64,000 nucleotides of DNA from JBBSOK01 sp965219125 (GTDB lineage: Bacteria; Bacteroidota; Bacteroidia; Flavobacteriales; Flavobacteriaceae). The position numbers were made by a program, and so were the translations under genes. This document shows, in pieces, positions 17,955 through 27,956 of the stretch (position 1 is its first letter; each line of letters opens with the position of its first letter). The stretch spans positions 248,001 through 312,000 of the forward strand of contig CBDCMO010000001.1 of the NCBI GenBank assembly GCA_965219125.1. Reading direction: 5' to 3'. A model generated the notes under the pieces. It had not been told where the DNA came from, searched no databases, and saw nothing but the letters and a program-made list of their open reading frames with translations.

Positions 17955-17961
17955 AAAGAGA

Positions 17962-19833
17962 ATGGAAAATAAAAAATTTGACTTAAACTCATTAATCGGT
18001 TTTATATTAATTGGCGGAATTTTAGTTTGGATGTTGTATCTAAACAAACCTTCCGAAGAAGAGGTTCAGGCAGAAAAGGCAAAGAAAGAATTAGTTGAAA
18101 AGGAAAATGCACAAGCTGATGCAAAAGCGAAAGACGAAATCACCTTGCAGGAAGCCCAACAACAAGTTGAACCAATTAGTGCCAATGATTCTTTAGGTTA
18201 CGAAAAGCAGAAAACCGAACTTGGTTCCTTTGCATATTCATCAACATTACCTTCCGCAGCAGATAATAGCACCGTTATTGAAAACGATGTTTTAAAGTTA
18301 ACCATCAGCAACAAAGGTGGTTATATTACGGAAGCGAAACTTAAAAATTTTACTACCTACGATTCTATTCCCGTATTTCTTATTAAGGAAAATAACGCTT
18401 CATTGAATCTTCAGTTTTCAGCTGAAAATAGAACCTTAAATTCAAAAGATTTATATTTTGAACCTTCCAAAGATGGCAATGTGCTTACAATGAAGTTAAA
18501 AACTTCAGAAAGCGCCTTTATTCAATATAGATATGAATTGAAGCCTGGAGAATATATGCTTAATTTCAGAATTACTTCGGTAGGTTTGGACAATGTTTTA
18601 AATACTACTCAACCTATTTATCTTGACTGGAAATTAAAGGGATTTCGGCACGCAAAAAGTATTGCGTATGAAAATAGATATTCTCGTTTAACGTACGAAT
18701 ATGAAGATGGAAAACATTCAAAACTATCACCTTCAGGAGACAAAGAAGAGCTAGAAAAAGATGTAACGTGGATGAATTTTCGTCAACACTTTTTCAGCAG
18801 TATGTTGCTTACGGATACGCCTTTTAAAGAAGTTACGTTGAAGTCCGACAACCTCGTAAAAAATGAGGATACAGATACGTTGTACACGAAAAATTACGAA
18901 GCCAAAATGCTTTTGGAGCCTAAAGGTGGTGCACTTAATTATAATATGAATATGTATTATGGCCCAAGTGATTATAAGATTTTCAAAGATTATGGCCGAA
19001 ATTTAGACGAAGCAATGCCTTTGGGTTGGGGGATTTTTGGAGTAATAAACAAATGGATAATCATACCGCTTTTTGGATTTTTAGGCACTTTTTTACCAGC
19101 CGGTATAGCAATTATCGTACTTACTGTTTTAATGAAACTTTTATTGTCGCCAGTGCAATACAAACAATATTTGGCGCAAGCAAAAATGAAGGTTTTAAAA
19201 CCGGAGTTAGATGAAATAAAGAAAAAGTACGAAGGCAACACAATGAAAATTCAGCAGGAAACTATGAAGGTTCAAAATGCTGCCGGTGCAAGTCCATTAA
19301 AAGGATGTTTGCCGGCAATTTTGCAGATTCCTGTGTTTTATGCATTATTTACATTTTTCCCGAGCGCGTTGGAGCTTCGACAAAAAAGTTTCCTTTGGGC
19401 GGATGATTTGTCAAGTTATGATACCATTGCGCAACTTCCATTTAAAATACCATTTTATGGTGACCACGTAAGTTTGTTCCCGATTTTGGCATCTATTGCC
19501 ATCTTTATTTATATGATGATGACAACTGGCCAAAGTATGCAGGCAAACCAACAACCGGGAATGCCTAATATGAAGTTTTTAATGTACTTATCACCGCTGT
19601 TTATGTTGGTTTTCTTCAACAACTATGCAAGTGGATTATCACTTTACTATTTTGTTTCAAACCTTATTACTATTGGAATAATGTTGGTAATAAAGAATTT
19701 CATAATTGACGAAGAAAAAATTCACGCCAAAATGCAGGTGAAAAAATCACAGCCGCGAAAACAGAATAAATTTCAGAAAAAAATGTCTGAAATGATGGAG
19801 CAGGCAGAAAAGCAGAAAAATGCTAAAAAGTAA
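17962..19833 (+). CDS. yidC: Membrane protein insertase YidC
   Basis: A 623-residue inner-membrane insertase/chaperone working alone or with SecYEG. It has the Gram-negative layout: an N-terminal membrane segment (LIGFILIGGILVWMLYL), a coiled acidic/lysine-rich linker, a large periplasmic beta domain (about 90-350) and the C-terminal Oxa1-like core with membrane helices (GFLGTFLPAGIAIIVLTVLMKLLLSP, GCLPAILQIPVFYALFTFF, LSPLFMLVFFNNYASGLSLYYFVSNL). A basic tail follows. It sits 144 nt downstream of pyrG. Confidence 0.97.
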   Translation: MENKKFDLNSLIGFILIGGILVWMLYLNKPSEEEVQAEKAKKELVEKENAQADAKAKDEITLQEAQQQVEPISANDSLGYEKQKTELGSFAYSSTLPSAADNSTVIENDVLKLTISNKGGYITEAKLKNFTTYDSIPVFLIKENNASLNLQFSAENRTLNSKDLYFEPSKDGNVLTMKLKTSESAFIQYRYELKPGEYMLNFRITSVGLDNVLNTTQPIYLDWKLKGFRHAKSIAYENRYSRLTYEYEDGKHSKLSPSGDKEELEKDVTWMNFRQHFFSSMLLTDTPFKEVTLKSDNLVKNEDTDTLYTKNYEAKMLLEPKGGALNYNMNMYYGPSDYKIFKDYGRNLDEAMPLGWGIFGVINKWIIIPLFGFLGTFLPAGIAIIVLTVLMKLLLSPVQYKQYLAQAKMKVLKPELDEIKKKYEGNTMKIQQETMKVQNAAGASPLKGCLPAILQIPVFYALFTFFPSALELRQKSFLWADDLSSYDTIAQLPFKIPFYGDHVSLFPILASIAIFIYMMMTTGQSMQANQQPGMPNMKFLMYLSPLFMLVFFNNYASGLSLYYFVSNLITIGIMLVIKNFIIDEEKIHAKMQVKKSQPRKQNKFQKKMSEMMEQAEKQKNAKK

Positions 19834-19937
19834 TGTGAGCGGATCTTTCGGAAGATTTTCTAACTAATTTTTATCAGAATATTTCAAAGTTTTACTTAAT
19901 TTAATCATTTCTAAAAAAAAGCAAATAGTAATTTCGT

Positions 19938-20378
19938 ATGTATAAAAAAATTCTATTTATTCCTGCATTACTTGTTTTTTTGTTATTTAACGCTTGTAAA
20001 ACGTATACAATTCCCACAGAGAGTTTTAGGGAGCAAATGATTACGGCTAAAATGGGTTATATGAAACCTGTTGAAATAAACAATCCACTTTTTTATAGTA
20101 AAATTGCGTATCCATCTAATAATATTAAACGACTGATTGTTGAAGATAATGATGGCAAAAAGCTATATCTTGATAATTCACCCTCAATAGAAATGCGCGT
20201 TACGCAAAATAATGGAAAGAAATATATTATGTATTTTGATACTGTAATATTGGAAAATGACACACTTAAAGGCGGTCGTTCAAGATTTATCCAAGATTTA
20301 ACACGTATGATACCAATGGACAGTATTGTGAAGATTGAGGTTCAAGACGGCGGCAAAAATTACAAGTATAACAACTAA
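19938..20378 (+). CDS. Hypothetical small lipoprotein
   Basis: A 146-residue protein with a lipoprotein signal (FIPALLVFLLFNACKTY, lipidated Cys about residue 20). The mature part is mixed alpha/beta with no motif I recognise (NIKRLIVEDNDGKKLYLDNS, IPMDSIVKIEVQDGGKNYKYN). It is probably anchored to the inner or outer membrane facing the periplasm. It lies between yidC and a YwqK-like gene, all in the same direction. No function is assigned. Confidence 0.7.
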   Translation: MYKKILFIPALLVFLLFNACKTYTIPTESFREQMITAKMGYMKPVEINNPLFYSKIAYPSNNIKRLIVEDNDGKKLYLDNSPSIEMRVTQNNGKKYIMYFDTVILENDTLKGGRSRFIQDLTRMIPMDSIVKIEVQDGGKNYKYNN

Positions 20379-20458
20379 TCTTCGCAAGGTTTCGAAACCT
20401 TAATTTTCAGATTCTCTAATACTGAAAGATTATTTTCGTTATCTGATAAACATTTGCA

Positions 20459-21160
20459 ATGAATAAATTTTCGTATATATTTTTCTTACTAACTTTTTTG
20501 ATGATTCTGCCGGCAATTTCCCAAGAAAATATAAATCAATTAGATGCAGAAGGAAAACGTCACGGAATTTGGAAAAAAACGTTTGACAATAGCAAACAAC
20601 TGCGCTACGAAGGGAAATTTGACCACGGAAAAGAAATAGGAGAGTTTAAATATTATTGCGAAATGTGCAAAGACAAGCCAATGATTGTCCGCAATTTTAC
20701 AGGAAAAGATAATATCGCCGACGTAAAATACTACACTATAAAAGGCAAATTGGTAAGCGAAGGAAAAATGGCTGGCAAAGACAGAATAGGCGAGTGGCTA
20801 TATTATCCCGAAAAATCTGCAAACGTTATTACCCGTGAGTTTTATAAGAACGACAAATTGGACGGCAAGGTAACAACCTATTATCCCAACGGTAAAATAA
20901 CCGAAGAATCTAACTACATAATTGGCATATTAAATGGTCCAAATAACTATTATTCTCCGGAAGGAACGCTTCTTAAAAAATTGAATTATTTAGATGGCGA
21001 ATTGCAGGGCGAAGCTTTTTATTATGATGATAACGGAAATGTATTAATTCACGGTTTCTACAAAAAAGGTAAAAAGGACGCACTTTGGCAATATTACAAA
21101 AATGGCAAAGTTGAATTGGAAGAAACGTTTCCAAAACCACTTTTTAGGCCGAAGGATTAA
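20459..21160 (+). CDS. Exported YwqK-like/MORN-type repeat protein
   Basis: A 233-residue protein with a signal peptide (FFLLTFLMILPAISQ) and repeated units of the type G(K/N)xHGxWxxY: GKRHGIWKKT, GEFKYYCEMC, DRIGEWLYYPE, LDGKVTTYYPNGK, LNGPNNYYSPEGT, LQGEAFYYDDNGN, KDALWQYYKNGK. This is the repeat described in the YwqK 'toxin-antitoxin' family and in MORN proteins. Despite that name there is no partner toxin here, and an envelope or scaffold role is more likely. An 85-nt gap precedes mnmA. Confidence 0.82.
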   Translation: MNKFSYIFFLLTFLMILPAISQENINQLDAEGKRHGIWKKTFDNSKQLRYEGKFDHGKEIGEFKYYCEMCKDKPMIVRNFTGKDNIADVKYYTIKGKLVSEGKMAGKDRIGEWLYYPEKSANVITREFYKNDKLDGKVTTYYPNGKITEESNYIIGILNGPNNYYSPEGTLLKKLNYLDGELQGEAFYYDDNGNVLIHGFYKKGKKDALWQYYKNGKVELEETFPKPLFRPKD

Positions 21161-21234
21161 TTTAAAATTAGGATTTCTAAAATCAGAATTATTTCAATCT
21201 CATATCTAAAATTTCACATTTCAAGTCTATTAGG

Positions 21235-21242
21235 TATCTTTG
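21235..21242 (+). promoter_or_regulatory. TAnnTTTG -7 motif upstream of mnmA
   Basis: TATCTTTG ends 7 nt before ATG 21250, implying a leaderless or very short-leader transcript if used. Confidence 0.5.
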
Positions 21243-21249
21243 TAAAATC

Positions 21250-22467
21250 ATGAAAAAAAGAGTAGTTGTTGGTCTTAGCGGTGGTGTAGATAGTAGTGTT
21301 GCGGCGTTTTTATTGCAACAACAAGGCTATGAAGTTATAGGCCTATTTATGAAAAACTGGCACGACGATACCGTTACAATTAGTGATGAATGCCCTTGGC
21401 TTGAAGATAGCAATGATGCAATGTTGGTGGCCGATAAACTTGGAATTCCTTTTCAAACGGTTGATTTAAGCGAACAATACAAAGAGAAAATTGTAGATTA
21501 TATGTTTCGCGAATATGAAATGGGACGAACACCAAACCCTGATGTTCTCTGTAATCGCGAAATAAAATTTGATGTTTTCATGAAAATCGCGCTGGATTTG
21601 GGAGCAGATTTTGTTGCAACGGGTCATTATTGTAGAACTTCAAGTGAAGTGATGGAAGTTAATTCGAACAAAAAAACGATTTATAAACTCCTTGCTGGAA
21701 AAGACCCAAATAAAGATCAATCCTATTTTTTGTGTCAACTTTCACAAGAGCAATTATCAAAAACCCTATTTCCAATCGGCGAACTTTTAAAACCTGAAGT
21801 TCGTAAAATTGCAATGGAACAAGGTTTGGTAACTGCAGAAAAAAGTGATTCTCAAGGACTTTGTTTTATCGGAAAAGTAAGATTGCCAGAATTTCTTCAA
21901 CAGCAATTAAAACCAAAAGAAGGTGAAATTGTTGAAGTTTCGGCAGAATTCCCAGATTATAAAATTTCAAAAGAGATAATTTCAGAAGTAACTTCAGATA
22001 TAAATATTGATGTACTCAGAAATATTTCAGCAAAATATACATATCAAAAATCTGACGGTAAAAAAGTTGGAACACATTCCGGCGCACATTATTTTACTAA
22101 AGGTCAACGTAAAGGTTTGGCGGTTGGTGGCACGAAAGAACCGTTGTTTGTAATTGAAACTGACGTAAAAGAGAATGTAATTTACACAGGTCAAGGTAAA
22201 GATCATCCAGGTTTATATAGAAGTGGTTTATTTGTAAAAAATGATGAAATTCATTGGGTTCGAACTGATTTGGTTTTGGCGGAAGGTAAATCTTTACAAG
22301 TAAAAGCAAGAATTAGATACAGACAACCGCTAGAAAATTGCACGTTATACCAAACCGTTTCGGGACTTTATATTATATTTGAAAATTCGCAAAGCGCCAT
22401 TACTGAAGGACAATTTGTTGCTTGGTACGATAAAGATGAACTTTTGGGTAGCGGAGTTATTTCATAA
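21250..22467 (+). CDS. mnmA: tRNA-specific 2-thiouridylase MnmA
   Basis: A 405-residue enzyme that thiolates U34 of tRNA-Lys, -Glu and -Gln. The PP-loop VVGLSGGVDSSVAAFLL opens the protein. The catalytic cysteines fit NPDVLCNREIKF and SQGLCFIGKV, and DQSYFLCQLSQEQL is the conserved tRNA-binding segment. The C-terminal beta-barrel (KARIRYRQP, AITEGQFVAWYD) is complete. The central region (about residues 225-275) is extended relative to E. coli MnmA, with an insertion around ISEVTSDINIDVLRNIS, which appears typical of flavobacteria. Confidence 0.96.
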   Translation: MKKRVVVGLSGGVDSSVAAFLLQQQGYEVIGLFMKNWHDDTVTISDECPWLEDSNDAMLVADKLGIPFQTVDLSEQYKEKIVDYMFREYEMGRTPNPDVLCNREIKFDVFMKIALDLGADFVATGHYCRTSSEVMEVNSNKKTIYKLLAGKDPNKDQSYFLCQLSQEQLSKTLFPIGELLKPEVRKIAMEQGLVTAEKSDSQGLCFIGKVRLPEFLQQQLKPKEGEIVEVSAEFPDYKISKEIISEVTSDINIDVLRNISAKYTYQKSDGKKVGTHSGAHYFTKGQRKGLAVGGTKEPLFVIETDVKENVIYTGQGKDHPGLYRSGLFVKNDEIHWVRTDLVLAEGKSLQVKARIRYRQPLENCTLYQTVSGLYIIFENSQSAITEGQFVAWYDKDELLGSGVIS

Positions 22468-22555
22468 TAATAGCCTCGTAAATTATGGTTGTTAAATAAT
22501 TGATAAATAGCCAAATAGCGTTTCAACCTTTCTTATCTTTTCAAAAAATAATACT

Positions 22556-24169
22556 ATGAAAAAATTACTCCTCTTATTAGTTATATTAATTTCACAATTT
22601 TCATTTGCGCAGGAAGATGCCCTTGTCTTTTTCGCCGATAAAGAGAATGTTGCAGCTGCTTTGGCAAACCCTAATACAATATTATCACAAGCATCTTTAG
22701 ATAGAAAACAATTGCAAGGCACTGCGATAGATGCTCGAGACGTGCCCTTGAATGAAACCTACAAGGCAACTGTTTCAAACTCAACTGGTATTACAGTTTT
22801 GGCAAAGTCGAAATGGTTAAATGCGGTTTACGTTCGCGGAAGCCAAGCCAATATCAATAATTTGTCCAATTTATCATTCGTGACAAATATTGAATTTATG
22901 AATCAAAATTTAAATAGACCTTTCCAAAGAAGGGCAACGCCAGATAAATTTGCAAATGAATATCAAGAAAGAGTAGTTTATAATTATGGAGCTGCTGAAA
23001 ATCAAACCACAATGTTGGGTGTAGATTTTCTGCATGAAAACGACTTTACGGGACAAGGAATTACGGTTGCCTTTTTAGATAATGGTTATCCTAATTTTAG
23101 CACTAATCCGGCTTATGCAACACTTCGTGCGGAAGGAAGATATAAAGGAAGTTATGATTTTGTTTCAAGACAAGTATCAGCAGATGGTACGGGAACCCAC
23201 GGCGCTTCTACAGTTAGCGATGCTGCTGGGTTTTTGCCAGGTCAATTTGTTGGTACGGCGCCAAATGCTTCCTATTATCTATTTGTAACGGAAGATGATA
23301 ATGAAGAGAGCCCTGCTGAAGAGGCATATTGGGTAGAAGGACTAGAAAGAGCAGATAGTTTGGGAGTTTATGTAACAAACACTTCTTTGGGATATCAAGA
23401 TTTTGATAATCCTAATTTTGACCATCAATATTCAGATTTGGACGGAGAAACTACGCTTGCAGCAAGAGGTTCGAATATTGCTTTTGACAAAGGAATGATA
23501 AATGTAGTAAGTGCAGGAAATGACGGTGGTGCCTTTAATTTTGTTGCAACACCGGCAGATGCGCCGGGAAGTTTTACAATTGGCGCTGTAGATTCTAATG
23601 GCGATTATGTAAGTTTCAGTTCTGTGGGACCAACTTTTGATGGACGTGTTAAACCAGATGTTATGGCAAAAGGTTCCAACTCTGCGGTTGTAAATCAGTT
23701 TGGTGAAGTTACAACTTCTAGCGGAACGTCATTTTCATCTCCGATTATGGCTGGCGCTGTCGCTTCATTTTGGCAGGCAAGACCACAAACCAGTAATGCT
23801 GTAATTATTCAATTAATTAGAGAGTCTGCCGATAGATTTAATAATCCAACGGATGAATATGGTTATGGTATTCCAGATTTTTCTTCAGCATTAATTGCTT
23901 TGCAAACATTGGGAGTTCAGGATCAATTTCTTGAAAATCAATTTGCTTTATATCCAAATCCTATTTCTTCGGAAGTAAATATTTCATTTCCAAAAAGTAT
24001 CGTAAACGCAACGTTCAAACTTTATAATGTTTTGGGAAGTGAATTGCTGAAAGCCGAAATTACTTCAACCAAAAATAAAATTGATGTTTCAGCTTTAGCA
24101 TCGGGAATGTATGTTGCAACCGTAACTGCCAACGGGAAAAGCAACACTTTTAAATTGATTAAAGAGTAA
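22556..24169 (+). CDS. Secreted S8 subtilisin-like serine protease with T9SS type A sorting domain
   Basis: A 537-residue protein. Signal peptide at 1-19 (LLLLLVILISQFSFAQ). The S8 catalytic triad is visible: D175 (VAFLDNGYPNF), H215 (GTGTHGASTV) and S392 (SSGTSFSSPIMAG), with the oxyanion Asn in SAGNDGG. An approximately 80-residue C-terminal domain (about 458-537) with the ALYPNPISSEVNIS opening and ending SNTFKLIKE is the type A signal for type IX secretion, so the protease should be exported to the surface or medium. Its stop overlaps the start of the next gene (TAATG). Confidence 0.95.
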   Translation: MKKLLLLLVILISQFSFAQEDALVFFADKENVAAALANPNTILSQASLDRKQLQGTAIDARDVPLNETYKATVSNSTGITVLAKSKWLNAVYVRGSQANINNLSNLSFVTNIEFMNQNLNRPFQRRATPDKFANEYQERVVYNYGAAENQTTMLGVDFLHENDFTGQGITVAFLDNGYPNFSTNPAYATLRAEGRYKGSYDFVSRQVSADGTGTHGASTVSDAAGFLPGQFVGTAPNASYYLFVTEDDNEESPAEEAYWVEGLERADSLGVYVTNTSLGYQDFDNPNFDHQYSDLDGETTLAARGSNIAFDKGMINVVSAGNDGGAFNFVATPADAPGSFTIGAVDSNGDYVSFSSVGPTFDGRVKPDVMAKGSNSAVVNQFGEVTTSSGTSFSSPIMAGAVASFWQARPQTSNAVIIQLIRESADRFNNPTDEYGYGIPDFSSALIALQTLGVQDQFLENQFALYPNPISSEVNISFPKSIVNATFKLYNVLGSELLKAEITSTKNKIDVSALASGMYVATVTANGKSNTFKLIKE

Positions 24170-25110
24170 TGCAAAACCGGGTAACCGAGCTTTTCAAAAT
24201 TAAATACCCCATTATTCAAGCAGGAATGATCTGGAATAGCGGATGGCGACTTGCCAGTGCAGCCAGTAATGCCGGTGCGCTTGGCGTTATTGGCGCAGGT
24301 TCTATGTATCCAGAGGTGCTGCGGGAACATATTCAAAAGTGTAAAAAAGCGACAACAAAACCTTTTGCTGTAAATGTGCCAATGCTTTATCCGAATATTG
24401 AAGAAATAATCCAAATCATTATTGCAGAAGGTGTTAAAATTATCTTCACTTCGGCCGGAAATCCGAAGACATACACTTCAAAATTGAAAGAAAACGGACT
24501 TACGGTTGTTCACGTTGTAAGTAGCGTAAAATTTGCATTGAAAGCTGAAGAAGCTGGCATAGATGCGGTTGTTGCTGAAGGTTTTGAAGCAGGCGGACAT
24601 AATGGAAGAGAGGAAACAACAACTTTCACATTAATACCAATGGTGAAAGAAAAAATAAAAGTGCCGTTAATCTCAGCTGGCGGAATTGCAACTGGTCGTG
24701 GAATGCTTGCGGCAATGATATTGGGTGCAGATGGCGTACAAGTTGGAAGTAGATTTGTAGCAAGTGAGGAGAGTAGCGCGCACCAAGCTTTTAAAAATCA
24801 TGTGGTTGAAGCAAAAGAAGGTGATACCGTTTTAACCTTAAAGGAATTAGCACCAGTAAGATTGCTGAAAAATAAATTCTTTGAAAGTGTGGTTGAACTT
24901 TATACCAAAAATCCTACAAAAGAAGATTTGATCAATCATTTGGGAAGAGCGCGCGCCAAAAAAGGAATGTTTGAAGGCGATTTGGAAGACGGCGAACTTG
25001 AAATTGGACAAATCGCTGGATTAATTCATGATATAAAACCTGCCGCGCAAATTGTTGAGGATTTGATGACTGAATTCTTGATTGCCAAAAAAGAGATTAG
25101 TAATTTTTAA
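24169..25110 (+). CDS. NAD(P)H-dependent flavin oxidoreductase / nitronate monooxygenase
   Basis: A 313-residue TIM-barrel FMN enzyme of the nitronate monooxygenase/2-nitropropane dioxygenase family. It has the family opening YPIIQAGMIWNSGWRLASAASNAGALGVIGAG, the phosphate-binding segments (VAEGFEAGGHNG, ISAGGIATGRGM) and LGADGVQVGSRFVAS. Such enzymes detoxify propionate-3-nitronate; several relatives are enoyl-ACP reductases (FabK), a weaker alternative. It is translationally coupled to the upstream secreted subtilase although no functional link is obvious. Confidence 0.9.
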   Translation: MQNRVTELFKIKYPIIQAGMIWNSGWRLASAASNAGALGVIGAGSMYPEVLREHIQKCKKATTKPFAVNVPMLYPNIEEIIQIIIAEGVKIIFTSAGNPKTYTSKLKENGLTVVHVVSSVKFALKAEEAGIDAVVAEGFEAGGHNGREETTTFTLIPMVKEKIKVPLISAGGIATGRGMLAAMILGADGVQVGSRFVASEESSAHQAFKNHVVEAKEGDTVLTLKELAPVRLLKNKFFESVVELYTKNPTKEDLINHLGRARAKKGMFEGDLEDGELEIGQIAGLIHDIKPAAQIVEDLMTEFLIAKKEISNF

Positions 25111-25140
25111 ACTAACTTTCACATTTTTGTTGGCAAATGG

Positions 25141-25962
25141 TTACTCACATCTCACCGTAACATCACTCAAATCCCTATTCTTCAAAAGTGGCGAAAATCC
25201 TTTTTCAGTTGCATCTGGGCAAATATTATTTCGAAATTGGCTTTCGCTAAATTCATCTGTATATTCAACTAAAAACATTGCCTTGTTCAATTGAATATAA
25301 GGTTGCAACATATCTTGAAAGTTATAAACATACGCGTCTTCGCTAAGCATCCAATCAAATTCGTCTGCCATATCGGTAACTAATTCTTCCCCGTTTTTCT
25401 GTCCGATTGAAAGGCCGCGACTGTGAGCTTGTTCAATTAACCAGCGGCAATAGTTTTTTGTATTTTCTTCATTCAAATCAAAACCAGTTTCGTTTTGGTA
25501 ACCGTTCATATTATCTGGCTCAATACCGTCAAAACCCTTATCTACTATCATATCCAATCGCGCTTTTATAATTGGCGACAACAATTCTATCTGCCTAATA
25601 TCCAACCATTTTTCATCGGGATAACCATCGTAATCGTTTCCTAAAACACTTTGAGGGAATTGAGTATAATCTTCTCTATAATTTTCTGCGCTGCCAACTG
25701 AAATGTAAGCGATCACATTTTTCCCCTGAGCTTTAAGATTTGCAACTAATTGTGCTGAACTTTCAAAAGCATCAATATCAATTACATCTGCTTCGGTTGT
25801 AAAATCTTCTGGGATATTATCCAATCGCCATTCAAAAGATTTTCCCTTCGGAATTACAAAATTAGAAGGTGGCGTTTCAAGATTGGTATTTTCGGTTTCA
25901 TCATTGTTGGAGCAAGAAACAATTAATGAAATTGGCAGTAGAAGCGTTAACAGAAATTTCAT
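25141..25962 (-). CDS. Endo alpha-1,4-polygalactosaminidase-like (GH114) lipoprotein
   Basis: A 273-residue lipoprotein (LPISLIVSCSNN, lipidated Cys about residue 17) with a GH114/TM1410 TIM-barrel domain. Recognisable segments are FEWRLDNIPE, DIDAFESS, VIAYISVGSAENYRED, WLDIRQ, GFDGIEPDNMNGY (with the acidic pair expected at the active site), IGQKNGEEL and EDAYVY. The family cleaves alpha-1,4-linked galactosamine polymers such as those in exopolysaccharides and biofilms. Surface or periplasmic location is likely. It is convergent with the flavin oxidoreductase gene, only 30 nt apart. Confidence 0.88.
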   Translation of the reverse strand: MKFLLTLLLPISLIVSCSNNDETENTNLETPPSNFVIPKGKSFEWRLDNIPEDFTTEADVIDIDAFESSAQLVANLKAQGKNVIAYISVGSAENYREDYTQFPQSVLGNDYDGYPDEKWLDIRQIELLSPIIKARLDMIVDKGFDGIEPDNMNGYQNETGFDLNEENTKNYCRWLIEQAHSRGLSIGQKNGEELVTDMADEFDWMLSEDAYVYNFQDMLQPYIQLNKAMFLVEYTDEFSESQFRNNICPDATEKGFSPLLKNRDLSDVTVRCE

Positions 25963-26063
25963 AGGGGTATTTTCCTAAAAAACGGACGAGTTCAAATTAA
26001 AGTATTCAACATAATAAATTATTATGTTTTAATTAAGGGATTGGTTAAAATGATGGAGTAGAG

Positions 26064-27776
26064 TTAATTTGAAGAAATCGTTTTTTCTGAATTGACTTTC
26101 ATTTTATTCTTTTTAATTTTTTGAGCTATTTTTTGTAAAATAAATTCTGGATAGTTCGCGTCACTCTCGGCATCAAAAACTCGAATTTTTTGGGAAGGAT
26201 CTGCAACTAGAAATTCATCTTGTTTTTTGCCCAAAATTGCCCCAGCAGCTTGAAGGCCGCTATAACCTGCGCCAGCAACGCCGTGGCTTAAAACGCTTGC
26301 CCCGCACATATATAGGTTTTCAATTTCGGTTTGTGGCTTATACGAAAATGGGCCAATTTGTTTTAATATTTTTTCTGTTCCATACACATTTCCTTCGGTT
26401 GTATTTATATAATAATCATTGGTAATTGGTGTGCCGAGCTCACAATGAATGATATTTTTTTGAATATTTGGAACGGTATTTTCCAAAGTCCTCAACATTT
26501 TTTGCGTTAGTTTATCCTTAAAATCTAAATAGGCAACGGATCGTTTTTCAGCTTCATTTTCAAATTTTTTAAACGCGTCGTATCCAATAAAAACGATAGC
26601 TTCAAACGTATGTTCTGTTCCGTTAAAACTTGTGGGATCTTTTAAAGTAGTGCAACTAATAAACATTGCGGGAAATGTTTCACCTTTCAAAATGTCATCT
26701 TTCAGCATTTCAGCATAAGCTGCGTCAACATCGGCATCCGGTAAAACCCAAATGTTTCCCGAATCTATTCCGGCCGATTTTAGATCCATTTCAACCGTTA
26801 AGAAAAGCATTAATGAGGTGCAACTGTATTTTGTTTTGGCAAGTTTCTTTTTCAGCTTATTGCTAAGATACTCTTCCCCAACTAATTTTGAAAAAGTAAC
26901 TTTTGGGTCAGCGTTACTAATTATGGTTTTTGCAAAAATTTTCTCTCCATTTTCTAATTGAACGCCAATCGCTTTTTCCTTCTTTTCTCCTTCAATTAAA
27001 ATTTTTAAAACGGTTTGGCTTGTTCTTATTTCGCCACCCAGATCTTTAATTTTGTTTGTAAAAGCTTTAACCAAAGCGCCACCGCCGCCCATTGGATAAT
27101 GGCCGCCGCTAAAATAATGCGACATTACCGCAGCGTGCAGTGGAAAACTTGCGCGTGCCGGTGCCACACCATGATCGCCAACTTGAACATTTAAAATTGC
27201 CTTTAATAATGAATCTTTTATGTGCCAATCTATCACGCGTTTAAGGCTAAATAGACCATATTTACCCATATTTTTGGTTCGGAATGGAATGGTTATTTTC
27301 TGCCAAAAACCTTTAATAGATTGCAGCGATTGAATTTCTTCGGGTACTTTTTTTAACAGACTTAGATATCTGATTATATTTTTTTCTTCCTTCGGAAAAC
27401 GTTCAATTAAGGTTTTCTGAAGTTCTTTAAAATCTGCTGAAAAGTCGAAACGTTCTTTGCCAATATGAACGTGCTCAAAAGCATTTTTGTTCATTTTAAA
27501 GAAAACCAAATCATTTGCAATACCGAGACCTTCATATAATTTTGAGGTGCTTTCGCCTTCGTCCAAAAGGCCAATATAATGCACGCCAGGCGTAAACCTG
27601 TGGCCGTTTAGATAAAAGCTGTGACACCAACCGCCCGGAACGTCGTGTTGTTCTAAAATCAAAACCTTTTGACCTTCGCGAGCCAAACAAATAGCCGCAG
27701 AAAGTGCGCCCATTCCTGAGCCGATAATTATTGTATCGTATTGATTTTGGTTCTTAATTTCAGATTGAAGATTCAT
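26064..27776 (-). CDS. FAD-dependent CrtI/CrtISO/retinol-saturase-type oxidoreductase
   Basis: A 570-residue flavoprotein. The N-terminal Rossmann motif YDTIIIGSGMGALSAAICLAREG with the following ILEQHDVPGG is typical of phytoene desaturase-like enzymes; the C-terminal FAD segment is NLYMCGASVLSHGVAGAGYSGLQAAG. The length and HYPMGGGGALVKAF segment fit the carotenoid isomerase/all-trans-retinol 13,14-reductase branch more than CrtI desaturases. No carotenoid genes (crtB, crtZ) lie nearby, so the substrate is open. A lysine-rich tail (residues about 540-560) is unusual. Confidence 0.85.
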   Translation of the reverse strand: MNLQSEIKNQNQYDTIIIGSGMGALSAAICLAREGQKVLILEQHDVPGGWCHSFYLNGHRFTPGVHYIGLLDEGESTSKLYEGLGIANDLVFFKMNKNAFEHVHIGKERFDFSADFKELQKTLIERFPKEEKNIIRYLSLLKKVPEEIQSLQSIKGFWQKITIPFRTKNMGKYGLFSLKRVIDWHIKDSLLKAILNVQVGDHGVAPARASFPLHAAVMSHYFSGGHYPMGGGGALVKAFTNKIKDLGGEIRTSQTVLKILIEGEKKEKAIGVQLENGEKIFAKTIISNADPKVTFSKLVGEEYLSNKLKKKLAKTKYSCTSLMLFLTVEMDLKSAGIDSGNIWVLPDADVDAAYAEMLKDDILKGETFPAMFISCTTLKDPTSFNGTEHTFEAIVFIGYDAFKKFENEAEKRSVAYLDFKDKLTQKMLRTLENTVPNIQKNIIHCELGTPITNDYYINTTEGNVYGTEKILKQIGPFSYKPQTEIENLYMCGASVLSHGVAGAGYSGLQAAGAILGKKQDEFLVADPSQKIRVFDAESDANYPEFILQKIAQKIKKNKMKVNSEKTISSN

Positions 27777-27956
27777 CTAATTCAGTAACTATTAATTTGA
27801 AGTTTTAAAGATAGGGCTTTTGGGAAAATCCTGAAAAATTCTAATTAGGACTTAAGACTTATGAATAAAAAACAGAAAAGTAAAATATTAAAGAAAAAAG
27901 ATATAAATGGAAAACTATTTTTTCTAAATTATAAATCTAAACGTCTAACTTCTTGT

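Noticed and set aside
20459..21160. YwqK-like protein as an antitoxin
   Set aside because: The family name comes from a remote annotation. There is no toxin partner and the protein has a signal peptide, so it acts outside the cytosol.
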